A stretch of 64,000 nt of DNA from Atriophallophorus winterbourni (lineage: Eukaryota > Platyhelminthes > Trematoda > Plagiorchiida > Microphallidae), in the NCBI GenBank assembly GCA_013407085.1, contig JACCGJ010005442.1, forward strand, positions 1 to 64,000, given 5' to 3'. Numbering within the stretch: the stretch's first letter is position 1; every line of letters begins with the position of its first letter. The translations under genes were made by a program, and so were the position numbers. A model generated the notes under the pieces. That model saw only the letters and a list, made by a program, of their open reading frames with translations, was not told where the DNA came from and made no database searches. Shown here one piece after another: positions 1 through 12,069 of the stretch.

Positions 1-407
1 CCAATTATTTCATTGTAAATCAAACGTTCGAATCTCCTGCATTTTGTTCAATTTTTATCGTTTTGTTTTACTGAGCTATTTGAAGTTATTGGATTTCGGG
101 TCAACATTTTTGCATTTTTATTTGACTGTTCGCGCGCAGTTGAAGTTGTGACATTTAGCTGTATTTGTTGCTATTGAATATTCGTTGTTTTGGGATTCAG
201 TACGAAGCGGAATAATTGAGGTTTGCTATTTTTATTGAATAATTATTTCATTTCAATAGTACCGTATTGTCCCACGTATTTTCTTGTCAATATTTTGGTG
301 GGCTTGGACGCGTGACTCAACCGTTCATTAGACACATTGGTGCCTATACCGTGACTGAATACTTTGACGTTGAACTCGAGTTTCCCCGGACCGTATTGGC
401 GGTTACA
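1..407 (+). repeat. Partial 5' LTR of a decayed BEL/Pao retrotransposon
   Basis: The stretch ends in GGTTACA at 407 and is followed by GTACTCAATTTG, exactly the bases that follow the left LTR of the better-preserved BEL/Pao element (7843-7854). Other short blocks are shared with that LTR, such as ATAATTGAGGTTTG near 211 and AGTACCGTA near 258. Its own start is not visible, so the LTR probably begins at or before the window edge. It is much diverged from the LTR at 7326-7842 and represents a different, older subfamily. The gag relic directly downstream supports the assignment. Confidence 0.6.
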
Positions 408-442
408 GTACTCAATTTGCTTCGTTGGAACGAATGGGGAAA

Positions 443-1724
443 ATGAAGAAGAACTCGTCAAAGAAACCAAAAGAACACGACGAGAAGATTCTGCTGGACG
501 GGCAAGTCAATAATTTCACATTGTTTGATAGTGTTTCATGCTGTGGTTCGGTAGGTAGTTCAAATAATGACAACCTCAGGCTGCAGCTTCTGAAAGCGCA
601 AATAGTTGAGGAAGAGAGACGTCGAGAGCTAGAATTAGAATTGTTTAAAGCCTCGAATGTTACTAGATTAGCTCGACTCAGATCAGAACAGTCGGAGGGT
701 GGTGATTTTGGTCCCATTGCTGGATATGACCGTCAAAGATAATCACAAGTCGGTTACGTTTCAATACGAGCATAAAGGATCAACTAATCTAGCTGAACGT
801 ACGGCGCCGGTGTTACCAAGAGTAGAATTGCAGTATTTTGATGGTAATATATGTCAATACTGGAAATTTATTCGACAGTTCGAAAACTTCATCGAACGTG
901 ATGTGTTTGATGAATGCCAACGCATGCTATACTTGCTACACTATTGTAGAGGTCAAGCGCGAGACGCCATTGACGGGTGTAGTATGCTGCCGTCCGAATC
1001 CGATTATAAAAGAGCTAGAGAGATTCTAACCGAGCTCTATGGACAATCTCATGCCATCGCCCGGTCGATGATTGACAGTCTGACTTTCTGTCTGTCACAC
1101 GCAAGAACAAACGGGGTCTCGCTTATTCAACTTCCGATAGAGATGCAGAACTGTGAGACTGCTCTCTCTCAAATGAATAACGAGGCGGATCTTGATACTT
1201 TGACGACACTTGAGTTGATCGTCTATAAATTACCATATGAACTGCAGGATCGTTGGGCCAGATTAGTTGATGTGATCAACCAAGGCAACTGTCAGCCTAA
1301 ATTTTATGACCTGCAGCGGTTTATAGCGGACGAGGCACGTATATGTCGTAGTCGCTTCGGTCAAATTGCGACAAAATCGAATCTGAAGACGATGAAGAAG
1401 ACAAGTAGAAACTTTTCGCGAGTTCATGATACAGTTAACCGCACGGGCCAGTTTCAATCGAACTTTGACAGCAGTTGTTATGTCTGTGGTGATAAACACG
1501 ATTTGGATAATTGTGACATGTTCAAATCTTACGATGTGAATGGTCGGTGGAACGTTGTCAAGAAATATCAGGCTTGTTTCTTATGTCTTCTTACCGGTCA
1601 TCGAGCTATAGATTGCCGCAAGAATGTGTTCTGCTCTGTCTCTGGTTGTAATGGGAGGCATAATTACTTGTTACATAAGCACAAGGAAGGAAATGATCAA
1701 AATTTGCTAAAACTGGAATACTGA
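443..1724 (+). pseudogene. BEL/Pao gag relic, frameshifted and truncated
   Basis: Gag nucleocapsid/capsid region of a BEL/Pao element. Translation opens with a basic MKKNSSKKPK start, comparable to the MPRKSKR start of the second element, and runs to about 715, where a frameshift moves the reading into the frame that ends at 1724. The second part carries the DUF1759-type Gag signature (LPRVELQYFDGN, then YWKFIRQFENFIE) and two cysteine/histidine knuckles near its end (CYVCGDKHDLDNC and CFLCLLTGHRAIDC). No protease, RT or integrase follows: the frame stops at 1724 and a TA microsatellite starts 40 bases later. Roughly 420 Gag residues remain. Alignment to the second gag in this window is clear along most of its length. 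Confidence 0.85.
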
Positions 1725-1763
1725 GACTTCCGACATGCCGACTGCAATGATGGGCGATTACAG

Positions 1764-1765
<2 letters not shown>

Positions 1766-1850
<85 letters not shown>
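1766..1850. repeat. (TA)n microsatellite
   Basis: About 85 bases of uninterrupted TA dinucleotide directly after the truncated gag relic. It marks the point where recognisable BEL/Pao sequence ends, so breakage or recombination at the repeat may have removed the pol region. Confidence 0.95.
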
Positions 1851-1852
<2 letters not shown>

Positions 1853-3049
1853 GTCTCGCATATCATCTGATCACTTGGCGCAACTGTCACACATATGCGG
1901 TACATAGCAGGTACGGTGCCTAGAATTTCTTATGCAGCAGTCTGAGTAGTGCCCTTCAGTCTAGACTAATGTATTTCAACATTGGCATGAATCCTGTCTA
2001 AATGTTCAGCGGTATCATCTATGAGCTACTTACTTATGTACGTTTGTAAGTCCTGAGTGGTCTCACACTTCTGTGCTTCTGCGTTTTTGGATCTACTTAA
2101 CTCACATCTCGTCATATCTGGATACATTACACTTTTTTAAATTCCTCTTAACCCAAGCATTTTGAACATATCATTTCCGAGTGCAACTAAACGTTTCTGA
2201 AAAATAAATTTCCTTCATTCTGAACCAATTTAGACCTACACGGACAATATTGTGTGGAAAACAGAATATTGGATTGACTTTGCCAACATTCGAAAGAGCT
2301 TTTTCCCAATGAGGTTGACACGTTGGACCAGAAAATCGGATACCATCTCAAGAAGCTACGACGAATTTAGTTATACACCTTTTTTGGCGAGATTATTCAA
2401 TAATTCACTTTCAGATGATTTTTAATCCGCTTCGGACTCTACTTCGCTGCATACGAGCCTACGCGCGCATTTCCATTTACCACAGATCGACCGATAAATC
2501 GTTTGACTCCGGCGTTCCAAATTTGTCGGAATGCGGTAAGTCAGAAAGCCTGACAAGATACAGAATTGAACCTAGAAACTGTACACTGAACTGTGTGCTC
2601 ACAGACGAAAACTAATTTTGAAATCTTGCATTTATAAGACAACATAAAGTGAATTGAAGGTTAGTTACGGTTTAATAAAGCCCTATCAACTGAACCAAGA
2701 CATTCATTTTCATCTGGGACACAAAGTCATCTACCGAGTGCAAATCCATCCCAAAGGACTCCCGAGTGTGGACTGAAGCCAGATAATGAATTTTATTTTT
2801 GTCAAAAAGTAAATTCGATTTGCACACCCCTCAACCTGGAGAGAGCGATATGTTACTGAACTTGTCAAAAAACACAAAAGTGCCGACTTATCCTGATTCA
2901 GTGCAACAATGACAATTGTCTAAGATGATGGCATCAAAAGACACCATATATCTTTATTTACCATCACTTTTCTTGGATGTCTTTATAAAAATGCCCAATG
3001 CTTGATTAAAAAAGTTTTATAACTCGTCGCTAGGTGTGAGACAAAACGA
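1851..3049. other. Unassigned sequence
   Basis: No long open frame, RNA gene or recognisable element was seen. A 66-codon frame at 2415-2615 has no recognisable similarity. The stretch may be decayed transposon sequence, because a CR1-like endonuclease relic starts directly after it. Confidence 0.5.
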
Positions 3050-3668
3050 CCTCAGCTAATTTCCATCACGGAAACTTGTCTTAATCCGGAAATACACGAT
3101 TGTGAGTGAGAGATTGCAAATATATCACTGCTCAGAGGAGACTGGGCATCAAGTAGAGGAGTTTTGGCACTCTATTATGATCAGAGACTTGAATGCAGAT
3201 AACTCACGGATTCTAAGTTGATGATCCAAGACGCTCTGGTGCTTTTTAACAACGACTACAATCGAAGATCGCACAATCGGCAAAATTCATCGTGCATCAG
3301 CATTCCCGAAATTTTATAATACGACTCTGCTCGACAGGCTACGCTTGATTGCCTCGAGATATCACACCAGAATCTTGATCGTGGGAGACTTTTATCTGCC
3401 TAACTTGCTCAAGACCAACAAAATTTTTCAGACCTCCACTGCTGTCATCTCCCAAAATCTCTTTGACGAAATTCGATTGTATAATCACTTGAAAAGCTAT
3501 ACAAGATACAGAGGGTCAGATATGATTATAATGCTTAATCAGACATCCAAAACTCAAGAAGACTCCGTCAAAAACATTACATTTGATTGCCTGCTAGATT
3601 TGAGGGACCGTTTTGTATTCAATTTAAACTACCTATCTCGAGCAGAGCAAACAAACGTTACAAAATAA
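3050..3668 (+). pseudogene. CR1-like non-LTR retrotransposon endonuclease relic
   Basis: Fragment of the AP-type endonuclease of a CR1-like LINE. A first block (3050-3100) reads LISITETCLNPEIHDCE, which matches the ITETWL motif holding the metal-binding glutamate in this family. After frame breaks, 3345-3668 gives a second block with LIASRYHTRILIVGDFYLPN, the conserved VGDFN region, then the YTRYRG segment. The order and spacing fit an endonuclease of this family. Stops and frameshifts between the blocks show it is dead. No RT follows directly; the next recognisable element is on the other strand. Confidence 0.7.
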
Positions 3669-4204
3669 ACGCCCTAATTTTGATTAGCGATTGGCAAATT
3701 GAAGGCATGAGAGTAATGATCAGTGGTCTAGCACTTTACCAAACTTGACCGGGAAATCAACTCTAAGTCAACATTCGTTCCCAAACAGCGTGAAATTCGG
3801 CTTCAAAATTCCGTTTTGAAATCCACAGTTCTACTCGGACCTGGATTAAGATGCGAAATTTTTATTGCGGAAACCATCACCGGTTAATCAACGATGCGAC
3901 ATGGGAGATTTTTTAAAAACTTAAAAACGAGGTGATTAAACTAATTACTGAAGACAAAGTGGAGTATCAAGTTGGTATAATGTCTAGAATTAAAAGGAAT
4001 AAAAACGGATAAACGAGAATGTAAACAAGCAGTGTACGATGAAAGCAGATTTTGCGGGCTTACGGACGCCTTAAGGAACGACCACAAATGCAGCTGACAC
4101 AGCGGCTGTTCTCGTAAATTAATACGCTTAGGTATTTTGTCCAAAACAAAGTGTGAATATACAAATGGATCCAGAAATAACGCATCGTGCAACATGGACA
4201 CGAT
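3669..4204. other. Unassigned sequence after the endonuclease relic
   Basis: It could be the decayed remainder of the CR1-like element up to the 3' end of the minus-strand RTE-like element at about 4205. No convincing domain was read. A minus-strand frame at 3941-4216 has no recognisable motif. Confidence 0.4.
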
Positions 4205-7110
4205 GTTGTTGACCATGGATCTACGTCAAAATCGCATGAATTTCCACGTTCTACAGTTTCTCAGATGACTAAAAAGTCCCATTCGGCAGGAACAATCTCT
4301 TTCGCAGCGCTCGCAACACTAGCCGGAACTCGGTCTATCAGTTGGACGCCGGCGCCGTAAACTGCGTTCAGCAGCCAAGAGTGTATCTTCTCCTGCACAG
4401 CTTGCAAACGACGCTTTACACAATGCCTCTAATGTAAGCGGTCAAGAACAAGTTTTTGTCAACTCCCGTGGTCAACGCCAAGACCTTCCATATTACTTTG
4501 GCTAACGTCTTTCTAACGCAAGTGCGGTCGGGACAAAGGTCGACTTTCTAATTGCAACTCACCGTAGAGTAGTTCTTTCTGAATACGATCATCTTCCATT
4601 CTGTAGACATTTCCAAGCCAGCGCCGTCAGCCTTGTCTTAGTAGGGTGAATATGCTTTGTAAACCAGCTTTTGAAAACACTTTAACATTAGTCAATTTGT
4701 CTATCCCCGATATGTTCAAGATACTACGTATGCTTCGTAAATGGAAAGCATTCATCTCCCTTTGGTTTCTCGCGTGGGTGGTTTAGGTTACGCTGCCCTA
4801 CACTGAAGTATTTAATACGCGTGCTGCATACTATCAACTTTGTCTTTAGAGTTAGTTGCGGTTACTCAAAACAAGAGAGTTCAATCTGGACAAAATTACA
4901 GCTGCACTGCCAATCTGCTTATTAATTTCCGAAAACAGTGAGGGGTTATCCGCAATGGTTGAACCAAAATATGTGAAATGATGAACTGGTTCAAGCTTTT
5001 GGTTTCCGACAGTGATAATCCGAAGCGATAAAGTCCGTTGACTAAGTACTTTAGTTTTGCTCATGCTGATTGTTAGCCCAAATTCTTTGCAGGCCGTAGA
5101 AAAACAGTCCATTATCGACTGGAGTTTGTCTTGAAAGTACGATATCAACACTGCATCTCCGGCAAACAGCGGGTCACTTATTAGCACATTCCGTGCTTTG
5201 TGCTCACTACAGATACAGGTTGAATAGCTCGTCATCAATTCGCGTGCGTAGATGAATACCTTCTCTAATCTTACTGAACGCCTTCATCTGGAGCAAAGCA
5301 AAGAAAATGCCGAACAGCGTCTGAGCAAGACCACACACTTGTTTCACGCTTCGGCGAATTTCAAAACCTTCTGAACTGAAACCGTTACAGGGAATGATTC
5401 CATCATGCCCGAGACAAACGAAATAACAAGTTTGTGCAGTCTTCGTTGGCAGCCTATCAGATCAACATTGTAAAAATACCCGCCCTACTGACGTAGCCGA
5501 ATGCCCACGGTAAATACATAAAATCACGAACGATGAAACGGGACAGCCCTAAACCTGTGAACTTGGGACCACTGTTTTGTGATACTGTTGGATTCAAATG
5601 TCTCTATTAGATAAATTCGATCGGATTTGGGACTGTAAATTCACTAGCGGTTTGTAGGAGTGAGTTGTATCCAATAACCTTCACCGAATATGGAAAACTA
5701 ACTTACAATCGAAGCTTGATTATCAGTGTGTTTAGCGTGCTAGTGATACATCTTTTCAACCCCAGAATGGGGCTCCGTCAGACCATGATTTTGGAAACTT
5801 GAGAGCACAGTGACTTCAAAGTTTAACGCTGTATAGCAATCCTCAATTGATTCAGGATAATGACGATTGGTGTTGTTTGACCAAATATCATATGTACATA
5901 TATATATATATATATATGTACATATAAAATAAGAAGAAATCTGATTTGTCATTGCAACAAACAGTTTGTACAAACTCAATCGTTCAAAACGTGCCACCCT
6001 TGTTTGACACCTATACGAACTTAAAAGGCTTTTGGACTAAAACACTTAAAATGTGCTGATCACTTCATGCAGGTGTGAAACCAAATAACAAGTTTGAGCA
6101 GTATTGAAGGCAGCCTATCTGATCGAAGATTTGGAAAAGTCCCTCCCTGCGGCGTAGTTTAATGCCTCCATTGAATCAATATAAACAACCTTTAAGGGCA
6201 AAAACGCTGTTCTGGACAGTTTTTTTGAAGTTGTCTCAGGAAGAAGATTATCTCAAGGTTTGATCTTTAACTGCGAAAGCCACAAAGAGATTTGTAGTAA
6301 ATTCAGAGAGCAGTAACTTAAAGACGGATCTGGAAGACTTTCACATACAATTTAACAACGACATTAGGCAGGGATATTCCTGTGTAATTGTTGCAGTCTC
6401 GTGCTTCACCGTTATTCTTAAATAGCGTGATGAACTTTTTGTCGCGCATGTCTTGTGGGACACACTCCTTCTGCCAGCACTGATGAAGCAAATGGTGCAG
6501 ATGTTGTGGTAATGCTGCTCTTCATCATTTGCTGAGCTCAGGTGGAATTCCGTCGTCACGAGGGGTCTTCCCATTCGCTATTTGGTGGGTGCCCGATAGA
6601 GCTCATTAAGAGTAGGAGGAGTACCTAGATTATCGATGTTTGGCAACCACTCGACATTTTCAAGTACATAGGATAAAAGCGTACTGTCCCTATGGTATAG
6701 AGATGAGAAGTGTTATACCGAGCTTTCCATTTGTTGAGTTTTGTCTACAATCAGGTTACCAGATTAAGAGCCCTTTGGACCAATGTCTCTCTTGATCCCT
6801 ACATACATACCCTGAAAATGTTTAATTTCCGAGGCTTTGTGTATAGTGATACTAATTTTAGTGCAATAGTCATTTGCACATGACCTTGCTATCCGTTGAA
6901 AGTTAATTCTAGCTTATCTTAGAAGTTGTAAGTTTTCATCTGTTTGGCACACATTCAAACCTCAAAAATGCTGAAAGGTTCTAATTCAACACAGTAGTCA
7001 TCTGTGCATCAATTTCGCCATTGAACTCACCCAATAACTTGAACGGTTTTTGCGGCACGTTTTAGAGGAGGCTTTTTAGATTCTCATAAAAAAGCCTTTT
7101 TTAGACGGCG
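4205..7110 (-). pseudogene. RTE-clade reverse transcriptase relic, 3' half of the element
   Basis: Decayed minus-strand RT of an RTE-type non-LTR retrotransposon. Read from high to low coordinates it shows a linker block near 6800 (MYVGIKRDIGPK), a DDGIPPEL block near 6550, the palm region near 5300-5450 (FEIRRSVKQVCGLAQ, then TLFGIFFALL), the catalytic FADD motif changed to FAGD near 5165, a thumb block at 4860-5100 (FTYFGSTIADN, INKQIGSAAVILSRLNS), and a C-terminal RWLGNVYRMEDDRIQKELLY block near 4570-4630. Several frames are needed, so it is inactive. A partial local duplication places the IGCL region at both about 5430-5510 and 6090-6180. The last 330 bases (4205-4530) recur inside the satellites of this window. 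Confidence 0.75.
5896..5919. repeat. Short (TA)n microsatellite inside the RTE relic
   Basis: About 24 bases of TA lying between the two copies of the locally duplicated RT segment. Confidence 0.85.
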
Positions 7111-7325
7111 TCGCAAAGAGCGTCGATGCATGAACGTTGACTAACATTGTTCCACTAATGCACTTCAGATTTTGAGTCCAAATCTGTTCTCTCGTACTGA
7201 TGGTCGGTTCTGCTGCTTTTAGTGCGTAGTTTTGCAAGGCAAACCCAAATCCATTCAGCCGAGGCTCATTAGAACCCCTTTCTTATCAAGAATGTTTAAT
7301 TTCCTTATGTTAGCATACCACTGTC

Positions 7326-7842
7326 TGTAAATGACAAAATTTGTGTAAAATTCCTTCTTATTTTTCTATTTAAACAAATTGATTTTTTCTTAATTCTTCA
7401 CGGTTTTTCCTATTTGTGTATACATTTTTGATACTGTTCGATCCACTTGTACACATTTTTGTTTTGTTGAACTAATTGATTTTGCTTGGCTGCCATTAAA
7501 TTCCACATATTTTTGCACGTGGTATTTGGGCTCATTTTATTGTTTCAATTTGGACACCAATTTGTGTGTCATTTGTTGTTTGATACGGAAATTTGGACGA
7601 CAACATTGGTAAATTAACTATTTCTAGTTTTTATGCGTCAGGTCGTCATTTTCATTGAATCTATTATTGCTGGAGTTTTGACTCCATTGTACCGGTGCGT
7701 TCCGATATAATTGAGGTTTGTATACCATTATTATTGTAACTGTCATTAATTACAGTACCGTAGTAAACCCAAATCGTGGTTCTGAATTTGTCGAACTAGG
7801 GACGGGAGATCTACGCGTTAACTAGCGACATTGGTCGTTACA
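7326..7842 (+). repeat. Left LTR (517 bp)
   Basis: Begins TGTAAATG and ends TTACA, bounded on the left by the TSD CTGTC. Aligned to the right LTR it differs by one A in the run near its start, a C/G change near 7533, one T in ACTATTTCTAG, and a C/A change near 7758. It should carry the promoter, but no certain TATA box or initiator was identified. A primer binding site could not be assigned with confidence in the bases after 7842. Confidence 0.93.
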
Positions 7843-8076
7843 GTACTCAATTTGGGAACTGGATTTTGGTTCTTCTCCAACTGGACGAGAAGTATTCGTT
7901 TTCTTCCCGAACTTGACGGGAAGCACTCAAATCGAATTGCACAATTGGATACGGTCAATTGGATCGCCAATCCAGCGGAACGAGGATCAACTTGGACCCT
8001 CGTACATCTACTCATTTCTGTTCAAACATTGGTGACGTTCTTGCCTTTTTTATTTTGTGTTTCGCCATTTTTGATA

Positions 8077-11000
8077 ATGCCACGTAAATCGAAACGTCTG
8101 AACATTACTGATAAGCTTACCTGTAATAATGATAGTGACACTGTTGGTTCCGCCTCGCGTAGCTCTTGTATATCATCTCGAGGTAGTCCTAATTTTGACT
8201 CTAAACATGGGCCGTCTGTGCGTGAGCTCGAATTAGAGAGAGATTTAGTGATTGCTAAGGAGATGATAGCTCGTTTGGGTGGATGCAGTGTCAACGACAA
8301 TTATGTTGCTGAAGTTCCGGTTAATCGACATATTGAGTCGGAAGCGGTGAAGATGTCACAAAGGGTCGTCAACGATGTTGCTTCATTGCCTAGGGTAGAG
8401 TTATCTACATTTGATGGCAATTCGGTGGATTACTGGAAATTTATTCGGCAATTTGAGTGTTATATAGAATCGAAAACTTGCGATTCCGGACAGCGTTTGC
8501 TATATTTTATGTATTATTGCCGAGGCAATGCTCGAAAAGCGATTGATGCCTGTGTGATGCTAACGCCTGAAGACGGGTATAAAAGAGCACGCAGCATCCT
8601 ACAGGAAATGTTTGGCCTGCCTCATGTCGTTGCACGCTCGTTATTGACCGAGGTGTTAAGTGAAGCAGCCAAAGTAAGAAGCGATTCGGATAGTCTGTCA
8701 AACCTTGCTTTGAAGATGGAAAGTTGTCAGATTGCTTTAAAGCAAATGCGCTGTGAAGCAGACTTGAATTCTGTCACCACCTTGGAAGGATTGGTCAAAT
8801 GTTTGCCGGCTGGACTACAACAGCAATGGGCTGAACTGGCAGATGCAATTGCCGCTGACGGTTCAGAAGTTGACTTTGCACGTTTATCCGAGTTTGTCTC
8901 CCGCAAAGCGAGAATCGCCAGGAGCAGGTTTGGCATGCTCATTAATGAGACTAAGCCATCAGAGAAATTGAAATTGTCCGAAGGACGGAGAGTGTACATG
9001 ACCACAAGTTACTCCCAATCAATGCGAATAGAATGCTACCAGTGTAAAGGACCTCATCGAATAGAAAACTGCCCTACATATCTGAAGGCTGATGTGAAAG
9101 ACAGATGGGCTATTGCTAAGCAACACGGTATGTGCTACGTTTGCTTGAACCGGTCTCATAAAGCATGCGACTGCAAAATGCCGACTGTTTGCTCCGTCGA
9201 AGGGTGTGGTAGACGTCACCATTCGTCTCTACATTATAATCGTATGAGTGAGCAACAAAAAACTATTAATTACAGTGCTACTGCTCTCAGTCCAGCAGTA
9301 AGCCTGGGTTACCTGACGGTGAAAATTGACACGCCTGTGGGGCTTATTCCAGTCGTAGCGTTACTCGATAATGGCTCGGATACCACTCTGATCTCACAAA
9401 GATTTGTTGAGAAATTCGGTATGCCTAGTGTCGCAGTTGATGTGTCGACAACCTCGCTCGGTTTGCATCGAAAATTGAAAAGTTCAGTTTTGAGTTTCAA
9501 TGTACATTCCGTTGACGAGGATGAAGTAATTCATGTTGCCGAATCTTACACGGTTTCCAAGTTACCTGAAGTAACAATGAATTCCCCGAATAGTATCATC
9601 GCAAGATATGATCATTTGAAGGATCTAACATTCTCGGAGAATGTTGGACAAGAAATAACCTTGCTGATTGGATGTAACGTTCCGGAAGCGCATTGGGCGT
9701 TGGAACAGCGCTTAGGAGGCAGGCGCCGTCCATTTGCAACCAAAACGCTGTTGGGGTGGATTCTGCAAGGCCCAGCATGCCAAACTCCAAAGGATATCTT
9801 GTGTTTGAATTCTTCCTTGGAGCAAGGGTCCATTGATGAATGTGTCAACCGTCTGTACAATGCAGAAATTGCAGACATACACGCTGAAGGAAATGAACGA
9901 TCGCGCGATGACGAAGATGCATTGTCGCTCGTAAGCGGATCAAAAATTATCGACGGTCATTTTCAGGTACCGCTACCTTGGAAGCCTGATAGAAGCAAAC
10001 TGACCACAAATTATTTGTCAGCGGAAAGGCGCTTGAGCTACTTGCGGCGTCGATTTGAACGCGATAGTGTTTTGTTCGAGCGTTACAGCAAGGTTATGGC
10101 ACATCATTTGGAGATTGGTTATATCGAACCCGTTCTGAATAATGCCACGGAGAATATTGTTTGGTATTTGCCTCACCATCCGGTTTTCAATCCTAAGAAA
10201 CCGGAAAAGCTGAGAGTAGTTTTCGATTGTGCGGCTAAACACAATGGTGTGTCGTTGAATGATGTACTATTTCAAGGACCAAATCTGACCACAAATTTGA
10301 TCGACGTATTGCTGCGCTTTCGATTACATGTTTATGCTGTTGCTGCTGACATCGAAGAGATGTTCCTCCAAGTCAAAGTGCCAAACTATGATAGAGACGC
10401 ACTTAGAATTCTCTGGTGGGAGGATAATGATAGACGGGGTGCCATGGAATTGTCTCGATTGGAATTTTGGTTGAACGGCCCCGACTTCCTGAAACAAACC
10501 ATTGATATGTGGCCTGAAGCAGTTGATCCACAGTGCAGCGAACGAATTGAATTCAAGCGTGCTAATTGTAACATTACTTCGGTTGAGTCAGAGTGTGGAA
10601 TAGACGTCATTCTTCGTCGATTCTCTAGTTGGAAACGGCTTGTACGCTCGATTGCATGGCTGATCCGTTTCAAGCGTTATGTTATTATCATGTTTGGTCA
10701 TTGTTCCAATGGATCTTTATCGGTAGGCAAGATCGGATTAGACGAATTCCGGGATGCCGAAGCAGAAATTATTCGATTGACGCAGCGGAATGTATTTGGT
10801 GATAAGGCGCTAAGTGAGCCCTGTGAGTTCAATTTGTCATCATTAAAGAAGTTACGCCCATTTATTGATCAAGGTATTTGGAAAGTTGGTGGTCGATTGA
10901 GGCATTCTGATCTTGCAGATGAAAGCATTCATCCCATTATAATTCCTAAAAGGCATAATGTTACTGACCTATTGATTTTTGATGTTCATCTGCTCGAAGG

Positions 11001-12069
11001 ACATTCTGGCCTGGCGCATACCCTCAGCGTCCTGCGCAGGACCTGTACACGGTTAGATGCCAGACCGGCAACTCAACTGATGTCTGATCTTCCTCCAGTC
11101 CGTGTGACCACAGGTTCTTACCCGTTCGCTAAAGTGGGTCTGGATTATTTTGAACCGTTTGAAGTTAGACGAGGCCGATCTGTAGAAAAACGATACGGAT
11201 GCCTATTTACTTGTTTACAGCCACGCGCAGTCCACATAGAACTAGCCCATTCTATGGATACGGATTCGTTTTTGATGGCGCTCTTTCGTTTCATTGGACG
11301 TCGAGGTAAACCGCAGATTATTTATTCGGATAATGGATCCAAATTTGTTGGCACTGAACGAGTGCTACGTATATGGCTAAATGGATTGAACAGTGACGGT
11401 TTATCGGATAAACTAGTTTCACATATTATTGAGTGGTGCTTTAATCCTCCGTACTCTAGTCATAGAGGAGGTGTTTGGGAGCGGCTGATAAGATCCATTC
11501 GTCGTGCATTGAATGCTACATGCACAGAACAAACACCATCGGACGAGACGCTGCAAACCGCTCTAATTGAAGCTGAGCGAATTCTGAACAACAGACCGCT
11601 TGTTCCTTTGTCTTCAGAGGATATTGACTCTTGTTCTTTGTGTCCTAACGATTTGTTGTTGAATCGCTCGAATGATGGAATGCATTCTGAAGAAAGATTT
11701 GTTGACACTTATAAGAGGAATTGGAAACAATCGCTGCACCTGGCAAACGTATTCTGGAAACGCTGGAAATCTGAGTACCTACCACTACTACAGACAAGAC
11801 AAAAATGGATCAATCGCAAACGCAATTTTCGTGTTGGGGATGTGGTATTATTGAGCAGTGTTGAAACTTCGAAGCGTGCTTGGCCACTTGGTATTGTTGT
11901 AGATGTTCATGTGAGCAAAGATGATCTGGTCAGGACTGTTGTTGTTCGCTCAAAAAATGGTTTGGTAACACGTGATATACGGAAAATTTGTCTGCTGGAA
12001 GGAGCACAAGAAGAGGAATGCTCGGAGTCTGGCGTGGCGGCGCAGATAGGGCTAGCTCAAACTTCTTAA
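8077..12069 (+). CDS. gag-pol: BEL/Pao gag-pol polyprotein lacking the RT active site and RNase H
   Basis: About 1330 residues from the MPRKSKR start. The frame is open further upstream into the LTR, but this start follows the basic Gag start seen in the other BEL copy. Order: Gag DUF1759 region from about residue 103; knuckles CYQC (C320) and CYVCLNRSHKACDC; aspartic protease LLDNGSD (D431); RT start from about 640, with the first catalytic aspartate in AADIEEMF (D758). Near residue 785 (about 10430-10450) the sequence jumps from RILWWEDND to RRGAMELSRLEFWLNGPDFL, so the YVDD box and RNase H are gone while the frame is kept. A second loss removes most of the integrase HHCC zinc site near 11040. 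The integrase core remains with D1023, D1085 and E1135 (GGVWERL), followed by a DUF5641-like C-terminus (FRVGDVVLL). Family members are usually several hundred residues longer. Confidence 0.88.
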   Translation: MPRKSKRLNITDKLTCNNDSDTVGSASRSSCISSRGSPNFDSKHGPSVRELELERDLVIAKEMIARLGGCSVNDNYVAEVPVNRHIESEAVKMSQRVVNDVASLPRVELSTFDGNSVDYWKFIRQFECYIESKTCDSGQRLLYFMYYCRGNARKAIDACVMLTPEDGYKRARSILQEMFGLPHVVARSLLTEVLSEAAKVRSDSDSLSNLALKMESCQIALKQMRCEADLNSVTTLEGLVKCLPAGLQQQWAELADAIAADGSEVDFARLSEFVSRKARIARSRFGMLINETKPSEKLKLSEGRRVYMTTSYSQSMRIECYQCKGPHRIENCPTYLKADVKDRWAIAKQHGMCYVCLNRSHKACDCKMPTVCSVEGCGRRHHSSLHYNRMSEQQKTINYSATALSPAVSLGYLTVKIDTPVGLIPVVALLDNGSDTTLISQRFVEKFGMPSVAVDVSTTSLGLHRKLKSSVLSFNVHSVDEDEVIHVAESYTVSKLPEVTMNSPNSIIARYDHLKDLTFSENVGQEITLLIGCNVPEAHWALEQRLGGRRRPFATKTLLGWILQGPACQTPKDILCLNSSLEQGSIDECVNRLYNAEIADIHAEGNERSRDDEDALSLVSGSKIIDGHFQVPLPWKPDRSKLTTNYLSAERRLSYLRRRFERDSVLFERYSKVMAHHLEIGYIEPVLNNATENIVWYLPHHPVFNPKKPEKLRVVFDCAAKHNGVSLNDVLFQGPNLTTNLIDVLLRFRLHVYAVAADIEEMFLQVKVPNYDRDALRILWWEDNDRRGAMELSRLEFWLNGPDFLKQTIDMWPEAVDPQCSERIEFKRANCNITSVESECGIDVILRRFSSWKRLVRSIAWLIRFKRYVIIMFGHCSNGSLSVGKIGLDEFRDAEAEIIRLTQRNVFGDKALSEPCEFNLSSLKKLRPFIDQGIWKVGGRLRHSDLADESIHPIIIPKRHNVTDLLIFDVHLLEGHSGLAHTLSVLRRTCTRLDARPATQLMSDLPPVRVTTGSYPFAKVGLDYFEPFEVRRGRSVEKRYGCLFTCLQPRAVHIELAHSMDTDSFLMALFRFIGRRGKPQIIYSDNGSKFVGTERVLRIWLNGLNSDGLSDKLVSHIIEWCFNPPYSSHRGGVWERLIRSIRRALNATCTEQTPSDETLQTALIEAERILNNRPLVPLSSEDIDSCSLCPNDLLLNRSNDGMHSEERFVDTYKRNWKQSLHLANVFWKRWKSEYLPLLQTRQKWINRKRNFRVGDVVLLSSVETSKRAWPLGIVVDVHVSKDDLVRTVVVRSKNGLVTRDIRKICLLEGAQEEECSESGVAAQIGLAQTS

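Noticed and set aside
7843..7875. Primer binding site after the left LTR
   Set aside because: A TGG-starting stretch exists, but I could not match it to a tRNA 3' end, and the equivalent place in the first BEL copy differs.
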